64,000 nt of DNA from Paratinospora sagittata (taxonomy: Eukaryota > Streptophyta > Magnoliopsida > Ranunculales > Menispermaceae). The stretch spans positions 23,836,501 through 23,900,500 of the forward strand of contig CM069610.1 in the NCBI GenBank assembly GCA_035771175.1, given 5' to 3'. How positions within the stretch are numbered: position 1 is the first letter of the stretch; each line of letters opens with the position of its first letter. The notes beneath the pieces are model-generated. The model did no database searches, had not been told where the DNA came from, and saw only the letters and a list, made by a program, of their open reading frames with translations. Both the position numbers and the translations under genes were made by a program. Positions 49,804-62,840 of this stretch are shown in pieces.

Positions 49804-50989
49804 AACTCATTGAAATTATGATTAAAACCTTTCGGAAAACATTTTTTCAAAATGAAATACTATATCGAAGTGATTTTGAAAACTTTGCAGATTTCAGAGT
49901 TTTAGTGCTGAGATTGATCGAGAGGTTACCCTCACACCAAAGATCAAACTAATGCCTTACTTAGGCATGAGATATGTCGTCGTTCTTTTAGCTTGATCTT
50001 TGTAGACTTCGAAAGCTATTGTTTGATGTGTTTTTGATGCAAGACAATTGATGTGTTCTTTTTTGTTGTGTTATCTTACCGAGACCACTTCATATATACT
50101 TACAACTTAAAACAATGGATAGCCTCTGCAAATCTAAGCACAAAAGGGATAAAATGAAGGACTTGCTGATCAACGACGTTATCATCAAGACAGATTGCAA
50201 TTTTGATTCTATTCGAAGCTTGTTTTGACAAATGCAAGAATCAATACTTTCTTCTCTTGAAAAACTCTTTGGAAAGCTCAATCTAACTTGAAAAAATCGT
50301 GTGTGTTGTATTTTTCAAAATCAGAGAATGAGTGTTTTATAAAATTAGAAGTTGCGGGTTAAAGGGCAAGAGAGTACAAAATGATTTGAATTGAAAACAT
50401 TGTTTAATCTAAAGTTGTTTTGGGCGTGCGAGACAATTGGAATCATCTAGGTGTTAGTAGAGAATATTTCAATTAAGACAACCTGGAGAAATTGTATAAG
50501 GAATAGAAAAATCGAGCAAGCAGAAGTGCCCACATTTTTCTCGTTAGAAATATCAGATTTTTTTCACAGACGTGGATAGCGTGCTATTGGGTTGTGTATC
50601 ATGTTCTCAATTGACAGATAGCAGGCGATAGCAGATTGATATACACAAACCCGAGAGCTCGAGTTTTACGGACTTTCCGATAGCGCGTTATCGAGGCCTA
50701 TATCGCGCTATTGCCCATTTTACTAAAAATGGAAAGGTCACGGCAACAACTTTATAGCGAAGTATCAAAGGGGATAGCGCGGTATAGACAATTTTTCAGA
50801 AAAACAAATGCTTTGTTATAGAACCCTATCAACGTGCTGTCAACACGGATAGTGCGCTAGTGCCTTAAGGAAAATCTTGGCAAAATGCTGGATAGCCTTA
50901 TTTTTGTAAAATTAATATTTTGACACTCAAGAACCATTCCATTAACTCAAAACATATTGTATAAGATTAAAAACTTTTAAATAATTCAA
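49804..50989 (+). repeat. Satellite monomer 43 (L subtype; repeat of monomer 36)
   Basis: 1,186 bp with ttgaaaactttg, ttaccctcacacc, gtcgtcg, cttgaaaaaatc, gatagcgcgttatcg and aaatgcttt. Private: gcaaaatgctgg near 50880. Confidence 0.97.
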
Positions 50990-52172
50990 AACTCATTGAA
51001 ATTATGATTAAAACCTTTCGGAAAACATTTTTTCAAAATGAAATACTATATCGAAGTGATTTTGAAGACTTTGCAGATTTCAGAGTTTTAGTGCTGAGAT
51101 TGATCGAGAGGTCTACACACCAAAGACCAAACTAATGCCTTACTTAGGCGTGAGATATGTCCTCGTTCTTTTAGCTTGATCTTTGTAGACTTTGAAAGCT
51201 ATTGTTTGATGTGTTCTTGATGCAAGACAATTGATGTGTTCTTTTTTGTTGTGTTATCTTACCGAGACCACTTCATATATACTTACAACTTAAAACAATG
51301 GATAGCCTCTGCAAATCTAAGCACAAAAGGGATAAAATGAAGGACTTGCTGATCAACGACGTTATCATCAAGACAGATTGCAATTTTGATTCTATTCGAA
51401 GCTTGTTTTGACGAATGCAAGAATCAATACTTTCTTCTCTTGAAAAACTCTTTGGAAAGCTCAATCTAACTTGCAAAAATCGTGTGTGTTGTATTTTTGA
51501 AAATCAGAGAATGAGTGTTTTATAAAATTAGAAGTTGCGGGTTAAAGGGCAAGAGAGTACAAAATGATTTGAATTGAAAACATTGTTTAATCTAAAGTTG
51601 TTTTGGGCGTGCGAGACAATTGGAATCATCTAGGTGTTAGTAGAGAATATTTCAATTAAGACAACCTGGAGAAATTGTATAACGAATAGACAAATCGAGC
51701 AAGCAGAAGTGCCCACATTTTTCTCGTTAGAAATATCAGATTTTTTTCACAGACGTGGATAGCGTGCTGTTGGGTTGTGTATCATGTTCTCAATTGACAG
51801 ATAGCGGGCGATAGCAGATTGATATACACAAACCCGAGAGCTCGAGTTTTACGGACTTTCCGATAGCGTGTTATCGAGGCCTATATCGCGCTATTGCCCA
51901 TTTTACTAAAAATGGAAAGGCCACGGCAACAGCTTTATAGCGAAGTATCAAAGGGGATAGCGCGGTATAGACAATTTTTCAGAAAAACAAATGTTTTGTT
52001 ATAGAACCCTATCAGCGTGCTGTCAACACGGATAGTGCGCTAGTGCCTTAAGGAAAATCTTGGCAAATTGCTGGATAGCCTTATTTTTGTAAAATTAATA
52101 TTTTGACACTCAAGAACCATTCCATTAACTCAAAACATATTGTATAAGATTAAAAACTTTTAAATAATTCAA
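50990..52172 (+). repeat. Satellite monomer 44 (S type, mosaic)
   Basis: 1,183 bp. The first part resembles copies 37 and 53 (ggcgtgag, gacgaatgc). The second part has gtgctgttggg and ggccacgg like copies 21 and 40. It also has gacaattgg beside cgaatagaca, a combination seen in no other copy I checked. The switch lies between about 51413 and 51768. Confidence 0.95.
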
Positions 52173-53354
52173 AACTCATTGAAATTATGATTAAAACCTT
52201 TCGGAAAACATTTTTTCAAAATGAAATACTATATCGAAGTGATTTTGAAGACTTTGCAGATTTCAGAGTTTTAGTGCTGAGATTGATCGAGAGGTCTACA
52301 CACCAAAGACCAAACTAATGCCTTACTTAGGCATGGGATATGTCCTCGTTCTTTTAGCTTGATCTTTGTAGACTTTGAAAGCTATTGTTTGATGTGTTCT
52401 TGATGCAAGACAATTGATGTGTTCTTTTTTGTTGTGTTACCTTACCGAGACCACTTCATATATACTTACAACTTAAAACAATGGATAGCCTCTGCAAATC
52501 TAAGCACAAAAGGGATAAAATGAAGGACTTGCTGATCAACGACGTTATCATCAAGACAGATTGCAATTTTGATTCTATTCGAAGCTTGTTTTGACAAATG
52601 CAAGAATCAATACTTTCTTCTCTTGAAAAACTCTTTGGAAAGCTCAATCTAACTTGCAAAAATCGTGTGTGTTGTATTTTGAAAATCAGAGAATGAGTGT
52701 TTTATAAAATTAGAAGTTGCGGGTTAAAGGGCAAGAGAGTACAAAATGATTTGAATTGAAAACATTGTTTAATCTAAAGTTGTTTTGGGCGTGCGAGACA
52801 ATGGGAATCATCTAGGTGTTAGTAGAGAATATTTCAATTAAGACAACCTGGAGAAATTGTATAACGAATAGACAAATCGAGCAAGCAGAAGTGCCCACAT
52901 TTTTCTCGTTAGAAATATCAGATTTTTTTCACAGACGTGGATAGCGTGCTATTGGGTTGTGTATCATGTTCTCAATTGACAGATAGCGGGCGATAGCAGA
53001 TTGATATACACAAACCCGAGAGCTCGAGTTTTACGGACTTTCCGATAGCGTGTTATCGAGGCCTATATCGCGCTATTGCCCATTTTACTAAAAATGGAAA
53101 GGTCACGGCAACAGCTTTATAGCGAATTATCAAAGGGGATAGCGCGGTATAGACAATTTTTCAGAAAAATAAATGTTTTGTTATAGAACCCTATCAGCGT
53201 GCTGTCAACACGGATAGTGCGCTAGTGCCTTCAGGAAAATCTTGGCAAATTGCTGGATAGCCTTATTTTTGTAAAATTAATATTTTGACACTCAAGAACC
53301 ATTCCATTAACTCAAAACATATTGTATAAGATTAAAAACTTTTAAATAATTCAA
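52173..53354 (+). repeat. Satellite monomer 45 (S type; repeat of monomer 22)
   Basis: 1,182 bp with the copy 22 signature: gttaccttacc, gtattttgaaaatc and cagaaaaataaatg. Private: catgggatatg near 52332 and gcgaattatc near 53122. Confidence 0.97.
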
Positions 53355-54544
53355 AACTCATTGAAATTATGATTAAAACCTTTCGAAAAATAGTTTTTCA
53401 AAATGAAATACTATATCGAAGTGATTTTGAAGACTTTGCAGATTTCAGAGTTTTAGTGCTGAGATTGATCGAGAGGTTACCCTACACACCAAAGATCAAA
53501 CTATTGCGTTACTTAGGCATGAGATATGTCTTCGTTCTTTTAGCTTGATCTTTGTAGACTTCGAAAGCTATTGTTTGATGTGTTTTTGATGCAAGACAAT
53601 TGATGTGTTCTTTTTTGTTGTGTTATCTTACCGAGACCACTTCATATATACTTACAACTTAAAACAATGGATAGCCTCTGCAAATCTAAGCACAAAAGGG
53701 ATAAAATGAAGGACTTGCTGATCAACGACGTTATCATCAAGACAGATTGCAATTTTGATTCTATTCGAAGCTTGTTTTGACAAATGCAAGAATCAATACT
53801 TTCTTCTCTTGAAAAACTCTTTGGAAAGCTCAATCTAACTTGCAAAAATCGTGTGTGTTGTATTTTTGAAAATCAGAGAATGCGTGTTTTATAAAATTAG
53901 AAGTTGCGGGTTAAAGGGCAAGAGAGTACAAAATGATTTGAATTCAAAACATTGTTTAATCTAAAGTTGTTTTGGGCGTGCGAGACAATTGGAATCATCT
54001 AGGTGTTAGTAGAGAAGTATATTTCAATTAAGACAACCTGGAGAAATTGTATAAGGAATAGAAAAATCGAGCAAGCAGAAGTGCCCACATTTTTCTCGTT
54101 AGAAATATCAGATTTTTTTCACAGACGTGGATAGCGTGCTATTGGGTTGTGTATCATGTTCTCAATTGACAGATAGCGGGCGATAGCAGATTGATATACA
54201 CAAACTCGAGAGCTCGAGTTTTACGGACTTTCCGATAGCGTGTTATCGAGGCCTATATCGCGCTATTGCCCATTTTACTAAAAATGGAAAGGCCACGGCA
54301 ACAGCTTTATAGCGAAGTATCAAAGGGGATAGCGCGGTATAGACAATTTTTCAGAAAAACAAATGTTTTGTTATAGAACCCTATCAGCGTGCTGTCAACA
54401 CGGATAGTGCGCTAGTGCCTTAAGGAAAATCTTGGCAAATTGCTGGATAGCCTTATTTTTGTAAAATTAATATTTTGACACTCAAGAACCATTCCATTAA
54501 CTCAAAACATATTGTATAAGATTAAAAACTTTTAAATAATTCAA
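53355..54544 (+). repeat. Satellite monomer 46 (L type, +3 bp; repeat of monomer 23)
   Basis: 1,190 bp with tttcgaaaaatagttttt, gaatgcgtg and gagaagtatattt. It carries aaactcgag at 54202, shared only with copies 48 and 50. Confidence 0.97.
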
Positions 54545-55727
54545 AACTCATCGAAATTATGATTAAAACCTTTCGGAAAACATTTTTTCAAAATGAAATA
54601 CTATATCGAAGTGATTTTGAAGACTTTGCAGATTTCAGAGTTTTAGTGCTGAGATTGATCGAGAGGTCTACACACCAAAGACCAAACTAATGCCTTACTT
54701 AGGCGTGAGATATGTCCTCGTTCTTTTAGCTTGATCTTTGTAGACTTTGAAAGCTATTGTTTGATGTGTTCTTGATGCAAGACAATTGATGTGTTCTTTT
54801 TTGTTGTGTTATCTTACCGAGACCACTTCATATATACTTACAACTTAAAACAATGGATAGCCTCTGCAAATCTAAGCACAAAAGGGATAAAATGAAGGAC
54901 TTGCTGATCAACGACGTTATCATCAAGACAGATTGCAATTTTGATTCTATTCGAAGATTGTTTTGACGAATGCAAGAATCAATACTTTCTTCTCTTGAAA
55001 AACTCTTTGGAAAGCTCAATCTAACTTGCAAAAATCGTGTGTGTTGTATTTTTGAAAATCAGAGAATGAGTGTTTTATAAAATTAGAAGTTGCGGGTTAA
55101 AGGGCAAGAGAGTACAAAATGATTTGAATTGAAAACATTGTTTAATCTAAAGTTGTTTTGGGCGTGCGAGACAATGGGAATCATCTAGGTGTTAGTAGAG
55201 AATATTTCAATTAAGACAACCTGGAGAAATTGTATAACGAATAGACAAATCGAGCAAGCAGAAGTGCCCACATTTTTCTCGTTAGAAATATCAGATTTTT
55301 TTCACAGACGTGGATAGCGTGCTATTGGGTTGTGTATCATGTTCTCAATTGACAGATAGCGGGCGATAGCAGATTGATATACACAAACCCGAGAGCTCGA
55401 GTTTTACGGACTTTCCGATAGCGTGTTATCGAGGCCTATATCGCGCTATTGCCCATTTTACTAAAAATGGAAAGGTCACGGCAACAGCTTTATAGCGAAG
55501 TATCAAAGGGGATAGCGCGGTATAGACAATTTTTCAGAAAAACAAATGTTTTGTTATAGAACCCTATCAGCGTGCTGTCAACACGGATAGTGCGCTAGTG
55601 CCTTCAGGAAAATCTTGGCAAATTGCTGGATAGCCTTATTTTTGTAAAATTAATATTTTGACACTCAAGAACCATTCCATTAACTCAAAACATATTGTAT
55701 AAGATTAAAAACTTTTAAATAATTCAA
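54545..55727 (+). repeat. Satellite monomer 47 (S type; dimer unit, first half)
   Basis: 1,183 bp; starts aactcatcg. It has tcgaagattg and gacgaatgc and the ccttcagg tail. I saw no difference from copies 49 and 51 at any marker checked. Confidence 0.97.
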
Positions 55728-56916
55728 AACTCATTGAAATTATGATTAAAACCTTTCGGAAAACATTTTTTCAAAATGAAATACTATATCGAAGTGATTT
55801 TGAAAACTTTGCAGATTTCAGAGTTTTAGTGCTGAGATTGATCGAGAGGTTACCCTCACACCAAAGATCAAACTAATGCCTTACTTAGGCATGAGATATG
55901 TCGTCGTTCTTTTAGCTTGATCTTTGTAGACTTCGAAAGCTATTGTTTGATGTGTTTTTGATGCAAGACAATTGATGTGTTCTTTTTTGTTGTGTTATCT
56001 TACCGAGACCACTTCATATATACTTACAACTTAAAACAATGGATAGCCTCTGCAAATCTAAGCACAAAAGGGATAAAATGAAGGACTTGCTGATCAACGA
56101 CGTTATCATCAAGACAGATTGCAATTTTGATTCTATTCGAAGCTTGTTTTGACAAATGCAAGAATCAATACTTTCTTCTCTTGAAAAACTCTTTGGAAAG
56201 CTCAATCTAACTTGCAAAAATCGTGTGTGTTGTATTTTTGAAAATCAGAGAATGCGTGTTTTATAAAATTAGAAGTTGCGGGTTAAAGGGCAAGAGAGTA
56301 CAAAATGATTTGAATTCAAAACATTGTTTAATCTAAAGTTGTTTTGGGCGTGCGAGACAATTGGAATCATCTAGGTGTTAGTAGAGAAGTATATTTCAAT
56401 TAAGACAACCTGGAGAAATTGTATAAGGAATAGAAAAATCGAGCAAGCAGAAGTGCCCACATTTTTCTCGTTAGAAATATCAGATTTTTTTCACAGACGT
56501 GGATAGCGTGCTATTGGGTTGTGTATCATGTTCTCAATTGACAGATAGCGGGCGATAGCAGATTGATATACACAAACTCGAGAGCTCGAGTTTTACGGAC
56601 TTTCCGATAGCGTGTTATCGAGGCCTATATCGCGCTATTGCCCATTTTACTAAAAATGGAAAGGCCACGGCAACAGCTTTATAGCGAAGTATCAAAGGGG
56701 ATAGCGCGGTATAGACAATTTTTCAGAAAAACAAATGTTTTGTTATAGAACCCTATCAGCGTGCTGTCAACACGGATAGTGCGCTAGTGCCTTAAGGAAA
56801 ATCTTGGCAAATTGCTGGATAGCCTTATTTTTGTAAAATTAATATTTTGACACTCAAGAACCATTCCATTAACTCAAAACATATTGTATAAGATTAAAAA
56901 CTTTTAAATAATTCAA
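55728..56916 (+). repeat. Satellite monomer 48 (hybrid; dimer unit, second half)
   Basis: 1,189 bp. The first part is the copy 36/43 subtype (ttgaaaactttg, ttaccctcacacc, gtcgtcg) and the second part is the copy 46 type (gcaaaaatcg, gaatgcgtg, gagaagtatattt, aaactcgag, ggccacgg). The switch lies between 55904 and 56215. Confidence 0.97.
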
Positions 56917-58099
56917 AACTCATCGAAATTATGATTAAAACCTTTCGGAAAACATTTTTTCAAAATGAAATACTATATCGAAGTGATTTTGAAGACTTTG
57001 CAGATTTCAGAGTTTTAGTGCTGAGATTGATCGAGAGGTCTACACACCAAAGACCAAACTAATGCCTTACTTAGGCGTGAGATATGTCCTCGTTCTTTTA
57101 GCTTGATCTTTGTAGACTTTGAAAGCTATTGTTTGATGTGTTCTTGATGCAAGACAATTGATGTGTTCTTTTTTGTTGTGTTATCTTACCGAGACCACTT
57201 CATATATACTTACAACTTAAAACAATGGATAGCCTCTGCAAATCTAAGCACAAAAGGGATAAAATGAAGGACTTGCTGATCAACGACGTTATCATCAAGA
57301 CAGATTGCAATTTTGATTCTATTCGAAGATTGTTTTGACGAATGCAAGAATCAATACTTTCTTCTCTTGAAAAACTCTTTGGAAAGCTCAATCTAACTTG
57401 CAAAAATCGTGTGTGTTGTATTTTTGAAAATCAGAGAATGAGTGTTTTATAAAATTAGAAGTTGCGGGTTAAAGGGCAAGAGAGTACAAAATGATTTGAA
57501 TTGAAAACATTGTTTAATCTAAAGTTGTTTTGGGCGTGCGAGACAATGGGAATCATCTAGGTGTTAGTAGAGAATATTTCAATTAAGACAACCTGGAGAA
57601 ATTGTATAACGAATAGACAAATCGAGCAAGCAGAAGTGCCCACATTTTTCTCGTTAGAAATATCAGATTTTTTTCACAGACGTGGATAGCGTGCTATTGG
57701 GTTGTGTATCATGTTCTCAATTGACAGATAGCGGGCGATAGCAGATTGATATACACAAACCCGAGAGCTCGAGTTTTACGGACTTTCCGATAGCGTGTTA
57801 TCGAGGCCTATATCGCGCTATTGCCCATTTTACTAAAAATGGAAAGGTCACGGCAACAGCTTTATAGCGAAGTATCAAAGGGGATAGCGCGGTATAGACA
57901 ATTTTTCAGAAAAACAAATGTTTTGTTATAGAACCCTATCAGCGTGCTGTCAACACGGATAGTGCGCTAGTGCCTTCAGGAAAATCTTGGCAAATTGCTG
58001 GATAGCCTTATTTTTGTAAAATTAATATTTTGACACTCAAGAACCATTCCATTAACTCAAAACATATTGTATAAGATTAAAAACTTTTAAATAATTCAA
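56917..58099 (+). repeat. Satellite monomer 49 (S type; repeat of monomer 47)
   Basis: 1,183 bp with tcgaagattg, gacgaatgc and ccttcagg; offset from copy 47 is 2,372 bp. Confidence 0.97.
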
Positions 58100-59288
58100 A
58101 ACTCATTGAAATTATGATTAAAACCTTTCGGAAAACATTTTTTCAAAATGAAATACTATATCGAAGTGATTTTGAAAACTTTGCAGATTTCAGAGTTTTA
58201 GTGCTGAGATTGATCGAGAGGTTACCCTCACACCAAAGATCAAACTAATGCCTTACTTAGGCATGAGATATGTCGTCGTTCTTTTAGCTTGATCTTTGTA
58301 GACTTCGAAAGCTATTGTTTGATGTGTTTTTGATGCAAGACAATTGATGTGTTCTTTTTTGTTGTGTTATCTTACCGAGACCACTTCATATATACTTACA
58401 ACTTAAAACAATGGATAGCCTCTGCAAATCTAAGCACAAAAGGGATAAAATGAAGGACTTGCTGATCAACGACGTTATCATCAAGACAGATTGCAATTTT
58501 GATTCTATTCGAAGCTTGTTTTGACAAATGCAAGAATCAATACTTTCTTCTCTTGAAAAACTCTTTGGAAAGCTCAATCTAACTTGCAAAAATCGTGTGT
58601 GTTGTATTTTTGAAAATCAGAGAATGCGTGTTTTATAAAATTAGAAGTTGCGGGTTAAAGGGCAAGAGAGTACAAAATGATTTGAATTCAAAACATTGTT
58701 TAATCTAAAGTTGTTTTGGGCGTGCGAGACAATTGGAATCATCTAGGTGTTAGTAGAGAAGTATATTTCAATTAAGACAACCTGGAGAAATTGTATAAGG
58801 AATAGAAAAATCGAGCAAGCAGAAGTGCCCACATTTTTCTCGTTAGAAATATCAGATTTTTTTCACAGACGTGGATAGCGTGCTATTGGGTTGTGTATCA
58901 TGTTCTCAATTGACAGATAGCGGGCGATAGCAGATTGATATACACAAACTCGAGAGCTCGAGTTTTACGGACTTTCCGATAGCGTGTTATCGAGGCCTAT
59001 ATCGCGCTATTGCCCATTTTACTAAAAATGGAAAGGCCACGGCAACAGCTTTATAGCGAAGTATCAAAGGGGATAGCGCGGTATAGACAATTTTTCAGAA
59101 AAACAAATGTTTTGTTATAGAACCCTATCAGCGTGCTGTCAACACGGATAGTGCGCTAGTGCCTTAAGGAAAATCTTGGCAAATTGCTGGATAGCCTTAT
59201 TTTTGTAAAATTAATATTTTGACACTCAAGAACCATTCCATTAACTCAAAACATATTGTATAAGATTAAAAACTTTTAAATAATTCAA
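58100..59288 (+). repeat. Satellite monomer 50 (hybrid; repeat of monomer 48)
   Basis: 1,189 bp with the same hybrid structure as copy 48: ttgaaaactttg and gtcgtcg, then gaatgcgtg, gagaagtatattt and aaactcgag. Confidence 0.97.
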
Positions 59289-60471
59289 AACTCATCGAAA
59301 TTATGATTAAAACCTTTCGGAAAACATTTTTTCAAAATGAAATACTATATCGAAGTGATTTTGAAGACTTTGCAGATTTCAGAGTTTTAGTGCTGAGATT
59401 GATCGAGAGGTCTACACACCAAAGACCAAACTAATGCCTTACTTAGGCGTGAGATATGTCCTCGTTCTTTTAGCTTGATCTTTGTAGACTTTGAAAGCTA
59501 TTGTTTGATGTGTTCTTGATGCAAGACAATTGATGTGTTCTTTTTTGTTGTGTTATCTTACCGAGACCACTTCATATATACTTACAACTTAAAACAATGG
59601 ATAGCCTCTGCAAATCTAAGCACAAAAGGGATAAAATGAAGGACTTGCTGATCAACGACGTTATCATCAAGACAGATTGCAATTTTGATTCTATTCGAAG
59701 ATTGTTTTGACGAATGCAAGAATCAATACTTTCTTCTCTTGAAAAACTCTTTGGAAAGCTCAATCTAACTTGCAAAAATCGTGTGTGTTGTATTTTTGAA
59801 AATCAGAGAATGAGTGTTTTATAAAATTAGAAGTTGCGGGTTAAAGGGCAAGAGAGTACAAAATGATTTGAATTGAAAACATTGTTTAATCTAAAGTTGT
59901 TTTGGGCGTGCGAGACAATGGGAATCATCTAGGTGTTAGTAGAGAATATTTCAATTAAGACAACCTGGAGAAATTGTATAACGAATAGACAAATCGAGCA
60001 AGCAGAAGTGCCCACATTTTTCTCGTTAGAAATATCAGATTTTTTTCACAGACGTGGATAGCGTGCTATTGGGTTGTGTATCATGTTCTCAATTGACAGA
60101 TAGCGGGCGATAGCAGATTGATATACACAAACCCGAGAGCTCGAGTTTTACGGACTTTCCGATAGCGTGTTATCGAGGCCTATATCGCGCTATTGCCCAT
60201 TTTACTAAAAATGGAAAGGTCACGGCAACAGCTTTATAGCGAAGTATCAAAGGGGATAGCGCGGTATAGACAATTTTTCAGAAAAACAAATGTTTTGTTA
60301 TAGAACCCTATCAGCGTGCTGTCAACACGGATAGTGCGCTAGTGCCTTCAGGAAAATCTTGGCAAATTGCTGGATAGCCTTATTTTTGTAAAATTAATAT
60401 TTTGACACTCAAGAACCATTCCATTAACTCAAAACATATTGTATAAGATTAAAAACTTTTAAATAATTCAA
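59289..60471 (+). repeat. Satellite monomer 51 (S type; repeat of monomer 47)
   Basis: 1,183 bp with tcgaagattg, gacgaatgc and ccttcagg; the third copy of the dimer's first half. Confidence 0.97.
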
Positions 60472-61657
60472 AACTCATTGAAATTATGATTAAAACCTTT
60501 CGGAAAACATTTTTTCAAAATGAAATACTATATCGAAGTGATTTTGAAAACTTTGCAGATTTCAGAGTTTTAGTGCTGAGATTGATCGAGAGGTTACCCT
60601 CACACCAAAGATCAAACTAATGCCTTACTTAGGCATGAGATATGTCGTCGTTCTTTTAGCTTGATCTTTGTAGACTTCGAAAGCTATTGTTTGATGTGTT
60701 TTTGATGCAAGACAATTGATGTGTTCTTTTTTGTTGTGTTATCTTACCGAGACCACTTCATATATACTTACAACTTAAAACAATGGATAGCCTCTGCAAA
60801 TCTAAGCACAAAAGGGATAAAATGAAGGACTTGCTGATCAACGACGTTATCATCAAGACAGATTGCAATTTTGATTCTATTCGAAGCTTGTTTTGACAAA
60901 TGCAAGAATCAATACTTTCTTCTCTTGAAAAACTCTTTGGAAAGCTCAATCTAACTTGAAAAAATCGTGTGTGTTGTATTTTTCAAAATCAGAGAATGAG
61001 TGTTTTATAAAATTAGAAGTTGCGGGTTAAAGGGCAAGAGAGTACAAAATGATTTGAATTGAAAACATTGTTTAATCTAAAGTTGTTTTGGGCGTGCGAG
61101 ACAATTGGAATCATCTAGGTGTTAGTAGAGAATATTTCAATTAAGACAACCTGGAGAAATTGTATAAGGAATAGAAAAATCGAGCAAGCAGAAGTGCCCA
61201 CATTTTTCTCGTTAGAAATATCAGATTTTTTTCACAGACGTGGATAGCGTGCTATTGGGTTGTGTATCATGTTCTCAATTGACAGATAGCAGGCGATAGC
61301 AGATTGATATACACAAACCCGAGAGCTCGAGTTTTACGGACTTTCCGATAGCGCGTTATCGAGGCCTATATCGCGCTATTGCCCATTTTACTAAAAATGG
61401 AAAGGTCACGGCAACAACTTTATAGCGAAGTATCAAAGGGGATAGCGCGGTATAGACAATTTTTCAGAAAAACAAATGCTTTGTTATAGAACCCTATCAA
61501 CGTGCTGTCAACACGGATAGTGCGCTAGTGCCTTAAGGAAAATCTTGGCAAATTGCTGGATAGCCTTATTTTTGTAAAATTAATATTTTGACACTCAAGA
61601 ACCATTCCATTAACTCAAAACATATTGTATAAGATTAAAAATTTTTAAATAATTCAA
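60472..61657 (+). repeat. Satellite monomer 52 (L subtype; repeat of monomers 36 and 43)
   Basis: 1,186 bp. Its first part is shared with copies 48 and 50, but it keeps the original second part of copy 43 (cttgaaaaaatc, tttttcaaaatc, gatagcgcgttatcg, aaatgcttt, atcaacgtg). This is the likely parental form of the hybrid. Private: aaaaattttt near 61637. Confidence 0.97.
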
Positions 61658-62840
61658 AACTCATTGAAATTATGATTAAAACCTTTCGGAAAACATTTTT
61701 TCAAAATGAAATACTATATCGAAGTGATTTTGAAGACTTTGCAGATTTCAGAGTTTTAGTGCTGAGATTGATCGAGAGGTCTACACACCAAAGACCAAAC
61801 TAATGCCTTACTTAGGCGTGAGATATGTCCTCGTTCTTTTAGCTTGATCTTTGTAGACTTTGAAAGCTATTGTTTGATGTGTTCTTGATGCAAGACAATT
61901 GATGTGTTCTTTTTTGTTGTGTTATGTTACCGAGACCACTTCATATATACTTACAACTTAAAACAATGGATAGCCTCTCCAAATCTAAGCACAAAAGGGA
62001 TAAAATGAAGGACTTGCTGATCAACGACGTTATCATCAAGACAGATTGCAATTTTGATTCTATTCGAAGCTTGTTTTGACGAATGCAAGAATCAATACTT
62101 TCTTCTCTTGAAAAACTCTTTGGAAAGCTCAATCTAACTTGCAAAAATCGTGTGTGTTGTATTTTTGAAAATCAGAGAATGAGTGTTTTATAAAATTAGA
62201 AGTTGCGGGTTAAAGGGCAAGAGAGTACAAAATGATTTGAATTGAAAACATTGTTTAATCTAAAGTTGTTTTGGGCGTGCGAGACAATGGGAATCATCTA
62301 GGTGTTAGTAGAGAATATTTCAATTAAGACAACCTGGAGAAATTGTATAACGAATAGACAAATCGAGCAAGCAGAAGTGCCCACATTTTTCTCGTTAGAA
62401 ATATCAGATTTTTTTCACAGACGTGGATAGCGTGCTATTGGGTTGTGTATCATGTTCTCAATTTACAGATAGCGGGCGATAGCAGATTGATATACACAAA
62501 CCCGAGAGCTCGAGTTTTACGGACTTTCCGATAGCGTGTTATCGAGGCCTATATCGCGCTATTGCCCATTTTACTAAAAATGGAAAGGTCACGGCAACAG
62601 CTTTATAGCGAAGTATCAAAGGGGGTAGCGCGGTATAGACAATTTTTCAGAAAAACAAATGTTTTGTTATAGAACCCTATCAGCGTGCTGTCAACACGGA
62701 TAGTGCGCTAGTGCCTTAAGGAAAATCTTGGCAAATTGCTGGATAGCCTTATTTTTGTAAAATTAATATTTTGACACTCAAGAACCATTCCATTAACTCA
62801 AAACATATTGTATAAGATTAAAAACTTTTAAATAATTCAA
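61658..62840 (+). repeat. Satellite monomer 53 (S type)
   Basis: 1,183 bp; relative of copy 37 (aatttacag, gacgaatgc) without its 10-bp deletion. Private: gttatgttacc near 61921, gcctctcc near 61973 and gggggtagcg near 62620. Confidence 0.97.

Larger units (their letters stand above)
50990..55727 (+). repeat. Segmental duplicate of 23733-28470 (copies mid-44 to 47 versus mid-21 to 24)
   Basis: Copies 22, 23 and 24 start exactly 27,257 bp before copies 45, 46 and 47. They share rare markers: gttaccttacc with gtattttgaaaatc and cagaaaaataaatg (22/45), and tttcgaaaaatag with gaagtatattt (23/46). The match begins in the second half of copies 21 and 44. Confidence 0.88.
54545..61657 (+). repeat. 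Tandem dimer, three instances (copies 47-48, 49-50, 51-52)
   Basis: Units at 54545-56916 and 56917-59288 (2,372 bp each) and 59289-61657 (2,369 bp). The first two contain the hybrid monomer; the third ends in the unrecombined parental tail. This is the expected outcome of unequal crossing-over between copy 46 and a copy-52-like monomer, followed by a further round. Confidence 0.92.
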
